In this document: positions 1 through 6,138 of the stretch, one piece after another
How positions within the stretch are numbered: position 1 is the stretch's first letter
Layout: each line of letters begins with the position of its first letter
NCBI GenBank assembly: GCA_964534095.1
Contig: CAZHPF010000028.1
Coordinates: 1 to 10,624, forward strand
Direction: 5' to 3'
Length of the DNA stretch: 10,624 nt
From: CALMSM01 sp964534095
GTDB lineage: Bacteria > Patescibacteriota > Saccharimonadia > Saccharimonadales > CALMSM01
Notes under the pieces: model-generated
The model's database searches: none
What the model was told of the DNA's origin: nothing
The model's input: the letters and a program-made list of their open reading frames with translations, nothing else
Program-made: the position numbers and the translations under genes

Positions 1-52
1 GCATAACCTTTACGCTGTTGAGATAATTTGGGAGAAGCTCCTGTGGCGTCAT
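1..52 (-). CDS. Start of a fourth operon gene, unknown function (partial)
   Basis: An ATG at 52-50 overlaps the Nudix gene's TGA (51-49) as ATGA, and the frame stays open to the window edge, giving MTPQELLPNYLNSVKVM. A G-rich stretch (TGGGGG, minus strand, about 66-61) sits 8 bases before the ATG and could act as a weak ribosome binding site. The same 4-base overlap joins the two upstream gene pairs, which is the main reason to believe this start. Only 17 codons are visible, so no family can be named. It is probably co-transcribed and translationally coupled with the Nudix gene. The short open frame could be chance. Confidence 0.5.
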   Translation of the reverse strand, partial: MTPQELLPNYLNSVKVM

Positions 53-522
53 GTACGCTGCCCCCATTCAACTTCGCCGTAGGTTTTACCTTGATTGATG
101 AAGTCAAACGACTCTGCATTGACCGGGATAACTTCTTCGGGCAGATTCCGAGGATCAAGCCACGCGATTTCTGAGTGCATGTGCGGTTCGGCGTTATGTG
201 GCTCGCCCTGCCATTTTGCTGCTTCAAAAAATACATCTACCCAGGTCATATCACTGTCAACCTCGTCATCGGGTGAATCTCGGTGCACGGTTAAGACATG
301 CTTGAGATCAGTAGGGTCAATGTCTACACCGACTTCTTCTTTGGCTTCCCGAACTGCAGCCTGCAAAAATGTCTCGAACTTTTCAACCTTTCCTGCAGGT
401 AGCCCGTAGCGACCATCCATCCAGCCGGTGTTGCTGCGCTTGACGAATACTACTTTGCCGTCATCTCTGTGAAGAATAACATACACAGCTATGTACGGCC
501 TGGCTGTATCAAATTTGCTCAC
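49..522 (-). CDS. Nudix hydrolase (MutT-like nucleotide pyrophosphatase)
   Basis: A 157-residue cytosolic Nudix-fold hydrolase. The Nudix box Gx5Ex7REUxEExGU is complete at residues 44-66, with G44, E50, R58, E59, E62, E63 and G65; the E residues bind the Mg2+ that drives cleavage of a nucleoside diphosphate linked to another group. The N-terminal strand (about residues 10-20) and the C-terminal SEIAWLDPRNLP segment are typical of MutT-like members. The start is GTG at 522, preceded by AAGGAG (535-530) with a 7-base spacer, and it overlaps the stop of the MazG-like gene as GTGA. Substrate cannot be told from the sequence; candidates are oxidised dNTPs, GDP-mannose-type sugars or a housekeeping NTP. 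Its place beside a MazG-like pyrophosphohydrolase favours nucleotide-pool cleaning, which is inference. Family call is firm, substrate is not. Confidence 0.93.
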   Translation of the reverse strand: MSKFDTARPYIAVYVILHRDDGKVVFVKRSNTGWMDGRYGLPAGKVEKFETFLQAAVREAKEEVGVDIDPTDLKHVLTVHRDSPDDEVDSDMTWVDVFFEAAKWQGEPHNAEPHMHSEIAWLDPRNLPEEVIPVNAESFDFINQGKTYGEVEWGQRT

Positions 523-851
523 CTGATGTCTCCTTCGCCTTTGGTCACACCGCGTTCCATGCGGTCGCGGAGTTTGTCCACGTTGTGCTGCATGACTTCT
601 TCAAATGTCATGCCCAAACTGTTGGCCAGTACAGCCACGTACCATACGACATCACCCATTTCTTTTTTGAGGTGAAGCTTGTCTTCATCTGTGATTTTAC
701 CCTCATTGTAGGCCACGATTTTCTTCCATTTTTCGACGACCTCACCAGCTTCACCAGCAATCCCCATTACCCAGATAGTTTTGTCCATCAGACTTTCCGG
801 ATGGGTAAGGGCTGTCTTGAGTGCTAACTGTTGGTATTCATCGAGTGTCAT
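519..851 (-). CDS. MazG-like nucleoside triphosphate pyrophosphohydrolase
   Basis: A 110-residue all-alpha NTP-PPase of the MazG/dUTPase-2 superfamily, expected to hydrolyse (d)NTPs to monophosphate and pyrophosphate in the cytosol. The metal-binding pattern ExxE...ExxD is intact: E34-E37 in GIAGEAGEVVEKWKK and E64-D67 in KKEMGDVVWYVAVLA, 26 residues apart. The C-terminal end (DKLRDRMERGVTKGEGDIR) resembles the KL-x-R-x(5)-G-x-x-KG-GDNR tail seen in small single-domain MazG-like proteins. Length fits one MazG module rather than the two-module E. coli enzyme. The ATG at 851 has AAAGGAG about 7 bases upstream and overlaps the YrdC gene's TGA as ATGA; its own stop overlaps the Nudix GTG. It is the middle gene of a tightly coupled operon. 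Substrate preference is unknown. Confidence 0.92.
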   Translation of the reverse strand: MTLDEYQQLALKTALTHPESLMDKTIWVMGIAGEAGEVVEKWKKIVAYNEGKITDEDKLHLKKEMGDVVWYVAVLANSLGMTFEEVMQHNVDKLRDRMERGVTKGEGDIR

Positions 852-1435
852 GCAGTCTCTCCTTTGGAATCTATTGTAGCAGCTCCTTCGCGTAAAACTT
901 TTGGCTTACCATCAACAAAGGCTATAAGCGTTGAAGGCAGATTACCCGACATATCGCCACCATCTACATAAAAATCAATTGTGTCGTCAAAGTATCGACG
1001 GGCTTCGGCAATAGTATTAGCAGTCGGTTCACCCGGCATATTAGCACTAGTGGTTAGCAATGGGCCAGTGATATTTAGGATACTGATTAACGCAGAGGAG
1101 CCGCCAATAACCCGATAAGCATCATGGCCTGTTCCTTGATTTAAGTATTCAAGGTTGTCGTGGAGCTCAATACTAGTTGAGCCAGGCCAATAAGGGCGAG
1201 CTCGTTTTAATTCGTCTGCCCCGACACCGAGAGCTTCTAGCTGAACAGCACTACTGGCAATAATCGTACCTGGTTTACCGGCTCGCTGTTTGACCTCATA
1301 GAGTTTAGCTACGGCAGATGGATCACTTGCCCTGCAAACCAATCCGTAAACAGTATCTGTTGGCAAGACACCTACTCCACCATGCATTAATAACTGAGTA
1401 AGTTGTCTGTCTCCTAAATTACAGTTAATAGCCAT
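848..1435 (-). CDS. tsaC: YrdC/Sua5-family L-threonylcarbamoyladenylate synthase
   Basis: A 195-residue YrdC-fold protein. The family makes threonylcarbamoyl-AMP from threonine, bicarbonate and ATP, the first step of tRNA t6A37 modification. Visible family motifs are PTDTVYGL (25-32), KQR (49-51, the KxR motif), TTSANMPGEP (128-137, containing SxN) and PSTLI (167-171), followed by VLREGA. The length fits the short TsaC/YrdC type without the C-terminal Sua5 domain. Some positions diverge: RVI where RVP is usual, and WPGSTSIEL where PGPLT is usual, so a YciO-like paralogue role cannot be excluded. I choose the ATG at 1435, because an upstream-extended frame (to 1642) would run antisense through the channel gene. 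AAAAGGAG lies at 1455-1448, a rather long 12 bases before the ATG. The stop overlaps the MazG-like ATG as ATGA. Confidence 0.88.
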   Translation of the reverse strand: MAINCNLGDRQLTQLLMHGGVGVLPTDTVYGLVCRASDPSAVAKLYEVKQRAGKPGTIIASSAVQLEALGVGADELKRARPYWPGSTSIELHDNLEYLNQGTGHDAYRVIGGSSALISILNITGPLLTTSANMPGEPTANTIAEARRYFDDTIDFYVDGGDMSGNLPSTLIAFVDGKPKVLREGAATIDSKGETA

Positions 1436-1440
1436 AAGCT

Positions 1441-1468
1441 TTGCTTTCTCCTTTTCTATACCTATAAT
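1441..1468 (+). promoter_or_regulatory. Promoter of the mscS-type gene, possibly leaderless
   Basis: TTGCTT (1441-1446, three of six consensus matches) and a perfect TATAAT (1463-1468) are separated by 16 bases. The expected transcription start, about seven bases after the -10, is 1475, directly at the ATG at 1476. No Shine-Dalgarno sequence precedes that ATG, so the mRNA would be leaderless or nearly so. The hexamer overlaps the minus-strand promoter of the YrdC operon. Confidence 0.55.
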
Positions 1469-1472
1469 ACCA
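1464..1472 (-). promoter_or_regulatory. Extended -10 promoter of the YrdC-MazG-Nudix operon
   Basis: On the minus strand, TG-G-TATTAT (TG at 1472-1471, hexamer 1469-1464) is an extended -10 element. Transcription would start near 1457, giving an untranslated leader of about 22 bases that contains AAAAGGAG. No good -35 box is seen, as is common with extended -10 promoters. It overlaps the plus-strand -10 of the divergent channel gene by five bases. Predicted from sequence only. Confidence 0.5.
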
Positions 1473-1475
1473 GTG

Positions 1476-2366
1476 ATGGTTATAGAATTCTTAAATCGAG
1501 TCGGGCACAAGGCAGAAATGCTTGGCGGTGATCTAGTGCAATGGTTTTCCATCCATGGGCTAAACCTAGCTGTCATCTTAATAGCGGCGTGGCTTGTGCG
1601 GCGTTTTGGAGTGCGTCTGTTTCGTAGCCTCTTTAAACACACACTGCGGCCGGATCTCTATAGCACCAAATCTGATCGTGAGAAACGCATCAAAACCCTC
1701 AACAGCATGAGCGGTGCTTTTGTACGCACAAGCGTCTATGCAGTTACCGGGTTCATGATCGTGGGGGAGATTAACCCAAGCTATGGGACGGCCTTGTTTG
1801 CCAGCGCCGGTCTCGTAACGGTAGCATTAGGTTTCGGTGCTCAAAGTTTAGTTCGGGATGTGGTCAGCGGTGTGTTTATCATTAGTGAAAATCAGTATCG
1901 GATCGGTGATGAAGTAGAGCTCAAGTCTAGCGTATGGGCCGGACAAGTCGAAGGGATTGTCGAAGACATTACGCTAAGGACTACTATTTTGCGTGATCTT
2001 GACGGCGATGTTCATCATGTGCCGAACGGCAATATTGGCTTTACTACTAACAAAACGCTCGGCTTTAACCGTATCAATGAAGACATCGTTGTCGCCCTCA
2101 ACACTGACGTTGAACGGCTTGAGCACGTGATAAACCACGTAGGACAGCAATTAGCTGCCGACGCAGCGTTCAAGAATAAAATCATTGACCCACCGCACCT
2201 AGAACGAATTATTGGGTTTGACGAAAAAGGGTTAAAGGTTAAAATTTTGGCCAAAACGGTACCAGCCGATCGGCGAAATATTCGCAGCGAACTCTACCGT
2301 CGGCTATTAAAAGCATTCCAAAAGAATAATATCTTACTGGCAGACGATCAGGCCTCAGACAAGTAG
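1476..2366 (+). CDS. MscS-family small-conductance mechanosensitive channel
   Basis: About 296 residues, an inner-membrane channel that opens on membrane tension to release solutes during osmotic downshock. Counting from the ATG at 1476, predicted TM helices lie at about 29-43, 82-97 and 105-137. The last is the glycine/alanine-rich pore helix (SAGLVTVALGFGAQSLVRD), followed by the MscS beta domain with GIVEDITLRTTILRDLDGD and the VPNGNI signature, and a cytosolic alpha/beta domain to the end. Three TM helices and this length match the compact MscS core. A GTG lies just before at 1473 and another ATG at 1518 with a weak AAGG upstream. I prefer 1476 because the -10 TATAAT ends seven bases before it. 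It is the only plus-strand gene here: divergent from the YrdC operon and convergent with the anchored-protein gene, stop to stop with only 7 bases between and no clear terminator. Confidence 0.92.
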   Translation: MVIEFLNRVGHKAEMLGGDLVQWFSIHGLNLAVILIAAWLVRRFGVRLFRSLFKHTLRPDLYSTKSDREKRIKTLNSMSGAFVRTSVYAVTGFMIVGEINPSYGTALFASAGLVTVALGFGAQSLVRDVVSGVFIISENQYRIGDEVELKSSVWAGQVEGIVEDITLRTTILRDLDGDVHHVPNGNIGFTTNKTLGFNRINEDIVVALNTDVERLEHVINHVGQQLAADAAFKNKIIDPPHLERIIGFDEKGLKVKILAKTVPADRRNIRSELYRRLLKAFQKNNILLADDQASDK

Positions 2367-2373
2367 CCTAGTG

Positions 2374-4296
2374 CTAATCAAGTCCAGGCAGCGTTCCTAA
2401 GCCTTGCGATGATGTTACATCAGTGAGTTTTATGGGAATACCGCCTTCTGTACTTACCGCGTAATCGGCCGTTTCGGTGGCCGAGTTGACCCTATACACT
2501 AGCGTTGTCGCATTAAGCCAACGGACAGGATAGGTGAGCCCGGACGCTTCAGCCAAAACCTTATCGGTCTTAGTGCCAAGGTTATAGACGAGGAGTACGC
2601 CCTTGCCATCCCGTATGTCGACCCAAGCGCTCTGTTTACCGTTGGGGTCGTCGATATAAGTTCGGGCTTGTGGGTTGGCGGGGGCAGCGCTGCGCTTGGC
2701 GGGCGCTTGAGCTCCTTTGAGATAGGTAAACCACTGTTGCTGGACAGATAACGCCAGCTCTTCATAGCCAACGCGAATTATTTGCCAGACTTCTTGATCG
2801 AGCATGGCTTGGTTGTTCGTGCCGTCAACGTTAACTCGATAGAATTTCGCGGCAGCGCTCTCTTTGCCTACCCCACTGTTCGGCGCATAATAGACCTGCC
2901 CGCCAAACAACACCGCACTGTTGAAGTAGTTGGCGTGGGCAAGCTGTTTGTTCTCGGCCGTTTTATAATCATAGCTCGCTAATGTGTAGCGCTGAGAGCT
3001 TTGATCGTTGGCATCCAGAGCACGCTGAAGATATATTAATCTACTCCCTGACCATCCAAGAATGGTAATCTGTTCGCTGGCTATAATATTGACTGTCTCT
3101 CCGCTATCGCTATCCACCAAGATAAGGTTACTCAACAAGAGACCTTCGTCATTTGCCTGATTGCCTCGGGTTGATACATAGGCCGCGACGCCATCGGTCG
3201 GATGCGGTACAAGCACAATGTCGGACTGCCGTTCGCTGCCACTGCCAGCCAGAACAAGCTTCTCCTGTTTCCCATCGGCATAAATACTGTACAGATCAAG
3301 CTTGCCGGAGCGTTTACTCATGAATAGATGTTTACGAGCCGGTACCAGCCGTACTGCGACTTCGTCTTTAGTGTCTGCTGTAATGGTCAGTGTATCAGTC
3401 CGGAATCCTGGCAGCGTAACGGTTATTTTCATATCATCCTCACTTGGCTCGCCGATCGTGAGTCGGGCATGACCCTTAGCATCCGATAGCGTGTTGGCTT
3501 CCCCACTGGTAAGTTCAGCTTTTGCGAGCGGCTTACCAGACAGGTAATCAGTGATTACAAATCGATACGGTGTTCCTGTGGGGGTTAACTCCATGTCGCC
3601 CAGCGGGTTGCTGCCCCACCCAATGGTTATAGTTTTAGCGATGGGGGCAAATCCGCGTTTTTCAACCACCAGGCTTTGCTTGCCCAACTTAACTTTCTGC
3701 AAACGGACAATACCTTGGGCATCGGTTGACGCTTGGTCAGTCCCAAGTTGTACTGTAACGTTTTTGAGCGGTTGACGAGTACTGGCATCAAGCACTGTCA
3801 GCGAACTTGACGAACGTACTCCCACCGTATTTAACACAATATAGCGTACGTCCGGAACGATAATTGCCGACAGCAGGCCTCCGATAAAGATAATGATAAT
3901 CATCCAATGAACAATTGGTTTTTTCAAAAACCCGATTAATCGTTTACGAAACGACTGTTTTTCTTCCGGGTTATCTTGTGCTTCTTTGACGGCGTCTTCT
4001 ATTTCGAGAACTTCGTCGCTTTCGGCAGCTGCAATTTCCTCAACCGCTTTGTCGGTTTCTGGGTTAGCGAGCTCATCAGGTTCGCTGGAAACGTCAGATA
4101 AACTATTGTTTGTCGGCATGGCATCGTCTCCTTCGGGCGTCCAATCCTTAAGTAGAACCGCGGTGTCTGACTTTGGTTGCTCGACTGGTGCATCATCGTC
4201 TAATCGGGTGGGTTTTTTGTCTGGCTTAAGCTCAGGAGCTGACGTAAGCGGCTCTTTTTTGTCTGGTACAGGTGGATCGGGTTTCGTATGTTTCAT
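2374..4296 (-). CDS. Signal-anchored protein with two Ig-like domains and a probable beta-propeller (paralogue B)
   Basis: A 640-residue protein of unknown function. Residues 1-127 form a charged tail, first Lys/Pro-rich then strongly acidic, presumed cytosolic. One TM helix follows (about 128-148: VHWMIIIIFIGGLLSAIIV). Two tandem Ig-like modules of the carboxypeptidase-regulatory/PEGA type come next (about 163-237 and 242-318); each has the strand-turn pattern D-x-x-[TS]-x-[QK]-PL-x-x-[AV] and a GF near its end (KRGFAPIAKTI; LPGFRTDTLTI). Residues about 322-640 hold repeated strand pairs (LFMSKRSGKLDLYSIYADG; ILGWSGSRLIY; QVYYAPNSG; YRVNVDGTN) resembling a TolB/WD40-type propeller, with an Ala/Pro linker near 529-548. 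The protein is probably exposed outside the membrane. It parallels the neighbouring 579-residue protein domain by domain, implying tandem duplication. ATG at 4296 has only a weak AAGAAG upstream. Role (wall binding, adhesion, sensing) is not determinable. Confidence 0.85.
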   Translation of the reverse strand: MKHTKPDPPVPDKKEPLTSAPELKPDKKPTRLDDDAPVEQPKSDTAVLLKDWTPEGDDAMPTNNSLSDVSSEPDELANPETDKAVEEIAAAESDEVLEIEDAVKEAQDNPEEKQSFRKRLIGFLKKPIVHWMIIIIFIGGLLSAIIVPDVRYIVLNTVGVRSSSSLTVLDASTRQPLKNVTVQLGTDQASTDAQGIVRLQKVKLGKQSLVVEKRGFAPIAKTITIGWGSNPLGDMELTPTGTPYRFVITDYLSGKPLAKAELTSGEANTLSDAKGHARLTIGEPSEDDMKITVTLPGFRTDTLTITADTKDEVAVRLVPARKHLFMSKRSGKLDLYSIYADGKQEKLVLAGSGSERQSDIVLVPHPTDGVAAYVSTRGNQANDEGLLLSNLILVDSDSGETVNIIASEQITILGWSGSRLIYLQRALDANDQSSQRYTLASYDYKTAENKQLAHANYFNSAVLFGGQVYYAPNSGVGKESAAAKFYRVNVDGTNNQAMLDQEVWQIIRVGYEELALSVQQQWFTYLKGAQAPAKRSAAPANPQARTYIDDPNGKQSAWVDIRDGKGVLLVYNLGTKTDKVLAEASGLTYPVRWLNATTLVYRVNSATETADYAVSTEGGIPIKLTDVTSSQGLGTLPGLD

Positions 4297-4319
4297 ACCA
4301 TTGATATACTTCTTACGCT

Positions 4320-4328
4320 ATTGTAGCA
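4320..4328 (-). promoter_or_regulatory. Possible extended -10 promoter of paralogue B
   Basis: In the 49-base gap between the two anchored-protein genes the minus strand carries TG-C-TACAAT (TG at 4328-4327, hexamer 4325-4320). Transcription would start near 4313, leaving a leader of about 17 bases. No clear -35. It could give paralogue B expression independent of read-through from the upstream gene. Confidence 0.4.
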
Positions 4329-4345
4329 AACAGATACATAACGAG

Positions 4346-6085
4346 CTAGTAGCCCCCATAGCCGCTTATGCCGAGAACAGGCCTGTGATAGTCGGTTACT
4401 TTTTGAAGGACGGTGCCCTTGCCCTGCAACGCACCGGCCGCTCCTATATACAACTCGCTGCCGCTTCTGCTTACTAATATATATTCATCGCTATACCAGC
4501 CGTAGGGGAGATACTGGTCGGCATTTAGTATTTCGCTGCCGTTGCTGCCGTTTTTATCACCTACAGACAAAGTCTGTTTGCTGCCGTGCTGTTCAGCCCA
4601 TAGGGTTTTTTGTCCAGTTGGAGAAGTAACGTATAGCGAGTGGTACTGGGTAAACTTGGCTGGTGTTATGTGGGAGTTGTCGGTCAGGACGCCAGAACCG
4701 TAGGAGAAAAAGTTGCTTTCACCGTTGATGGTATTTGTTTGCTGAATATACAGCTCCAGCGGACGAGCTTTGATAAGCGTCAAGTAGGAACTACTAAAAT
4801 CTTTGAGACGCTTTTTCTCTGATTGATTGACGCTCACCGCATAGATACCAGATCGTTTTTTATCTATGTCTTCATGGATACCTACCCAGTTTTTAGCATA
4901 TACAATTTCTTCGCCAACAAAGTAGATGTCGCTAAAATTCTCTGTCATATAATTATCAAAGCTGCTGCCGGTAGCCGCCGTTTGATCCACATCATCATGC
5001 GTACCAGTATCTGCGTTGAACCGTTTGAGTTTGGTTTGACCAGATTGCCAATCATTCAGTATCTCACTTTGCGAGGTATACACCAACGTATGCCCGGACC
5101 ACCCCGTTAGCGTCATATTGGCATTTTCGCTGTCGATTTGCGTGAGTTTATCGGACGACGTATCGATAAGATATAGCACGGCACGGCTGCCCTCGCGACG
5201 CGCCAATAGTGCTAAGAATTTCCAGTCAGCAGAGGCAAGCAGCACTGTGTTACTGTTTTCCTCATTGCCTGTTCCGGCCAGCACGACACTGCGGTGAGCA
5301 CCGTCGAGATCTGTTTTGACCACATCAATGTTGCCGCTTTTTTTGGAGAGAAAATAGAGCTTGCCGATAGGGGTCATTGTAAAGCTATTGGCCGTTACTT
5401 CTTGGCTAACCGTTATATTGACCTGCGTTTGGTTGTATTGTTCGGCAGTTAGCTGAGCCTTGAGGGTCGTCGCCGAGGCATCCACTACGATAGTTGCCTC
5501 ACCGTCGTGATTAGTTTCAGCTTCGGCGTCCCCAGCTTGGACAGTAACGCCGCCCAGACCTTTGCCGGTTATTTTGTTAGTAATCCTCACGGGTACTTGC
5601 CGACCTGTAGCGGTGGCTCGAACGGTTTGGTCGTACGTCATGGGTCGCAGGCCTATAGTAGTTACGGCCGAACTGTCCTGATAATATTTTTTGATTACTC
5701 TAGTTTCTGACCGTCCAGGCTTCAATGCATAAAATATGGCTCTGCCTGAACCATCTGTCTTGACTGTTTTGCCCTGTAATACCACCTCGGCGCCACTCAC
5801 GGCTTGGTTGGTTTGGCTATCAACCACATACACAGTTATATCGCGACTAACGAATAGTCCAGCCAGTTTATAGCGCGTAAAAGGAATCACTGCCAGGATA
5901 CCAAGCAGTAACAAAATACCAAACGATCCGGCTAGCCTTTTATGCGTACGACACCCTCGAAACAGTTTGCTTAGTTTGCTACGCTTTGCTTCCTGCTCTT
6001 GCTGCCCAGCAACTTCTTCACCACCCAGATCTTTCCTGGCTTCATTCAACATCTCATCTATCGCCGTACGGTCTTGATCAGACAC
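4346..6085 (-). CDS. Signal-anchored protein with two Ig-like domains and a probable beta-propeller (paralogue A)
   Basis: A 579-residue protein of unknown function. Residues 1-50 are a charged cytosolic tail. One TM helix spans about 51-70 (LAGSFGILLLLGILAVIPF). Two Ig-like modules follow: about 82-158, beginning ITVYVVDSQTNQAVSGAEVV with TDGSGRA, and about 163-238, with KITGKGLGGVTVQAG and TNHDGEA. A probable beta-propeller fills about 240-579. The propeller start LYFLSKKSGNIDVVKTDLDG and the later LTGWSGHTLVY (325-335) match equivalent segments of the neighbouring 640-residue protein, so the two are paralogues. This copy lacks the long acidic tail and the Ala/Pro linker. The start is GTG at 6085, with AGAGGAG five bases upstream and a good promoter before it. 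The C-terminus ends in a Gly/Tyr-rich GISGYGGY. Most of the chain should lie outside the membrane; partner and ligand are unknown. Confidence 0.85.
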   Translation of the reverse strand: MSDQDRTAIDEMLNEARKDLGGEEVAGQQEQEAKRSKLSKLFRGCRTHKRLAGSFGILLLLGILAVIPFTRYKLAGLFVSRDITVYVVDSQTNQAVSGAEVVLQGKTVKTDGSGRAIFYALKPGRSETRVIKKYYQDSSAVTTIGLRPMTYDQTVRATATGRQVPVRITNKITGKGLGGVTVQAGDAEAETNHDGEATIVVDASATTLKAQLTAEQYNQTQVNITVSQEVTANSFTMTPIGKLYFLSKKSGNIDVVKTDLDGAHRSVVLAGTGNEENSNTVLLASADWKFLALLARREGSRAVLYLIDTSSDKLTQIDSENANMTLTGWSGHTLVYTSQSEILNDWQSGQTKLKRFNADTGTHDDVDQTAATGSSFDNYMTENFSDIYFVGEEIVYAKNWVGIHEDIDKKRSGIYAVSVNQSEKKRLKDFSSSYLTLIKARPLELYIQQTNTINGESNFFSYGSGVLTDNSHITPAKFTQYHSLYVTSPTGQKTLWAEQHGSKQTLSVGDKNGSNGSEILNADQYLPYGWYSDEYILVSRSGSELYIGAAGALQGKGTVLQKVTDYHRPVLGISGYGGY

Positions 6086-6109
6086 AAAAACTCCTCTTAT
6101 GCTTAGTCG

Positions 6110-6138
6110 ATTATACGCTTAAGCCGAGTGCCGGACAA
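6110..6138 (-). promoter_or_regulatory. Sigma70-type promoter of the anchored-protein pair
   Basis: On the minus strand TTGTCC (6138-6133, four of six consensus matches) and a perfect TATAAT (6115-6110) are separated by exactly 17 bases. The -35 lies inside the last codons of the helicase gene and the -10 in the 33-base gap. Transcription would start near 6103, giving a leader of about 17 bases with the AGAGGAG ribosome binding site. It is the best-matching promoter in the window. Confidence 0.65.

Noticed and set aside
23..43. GGAG-AAG-CTCC hairpin as terminator after the Nudix gene
   Set aside because: Only 4-base arms, no T-run, and it lies within the open frame of the likely fourth operon gene.
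1436..1642. Upstream extension of the YrdC-family gene to a 264-residue protein
   Set aside because: The extra 69 residues are Arg/Lys-rich with no YrdC match and run antisense to the start of the channel gene; the ATG at 1435 begins the conserved domain and has an upstream GGAG.
2367..2373. Bidirectional terminator between the convergent channel and anchored-protein genes
   Set aside because: The gap is 7 bases and no stable hairpin with a T-run is visible around it.
3986..4477. 163-residue Ser-rich plus-strand open frame across the end of paralogue A and start of paralogue B
   Set aside because: Low-complexity shadow of the acidic/Pro-rich tail of paralogue B read on the opposite strand.
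4823..5110. 95-residue plus-strand open frame inside paralogue A
   Set aside because: Entirely antisense to a well-supported long gene, with no start signals or recognisable domain.
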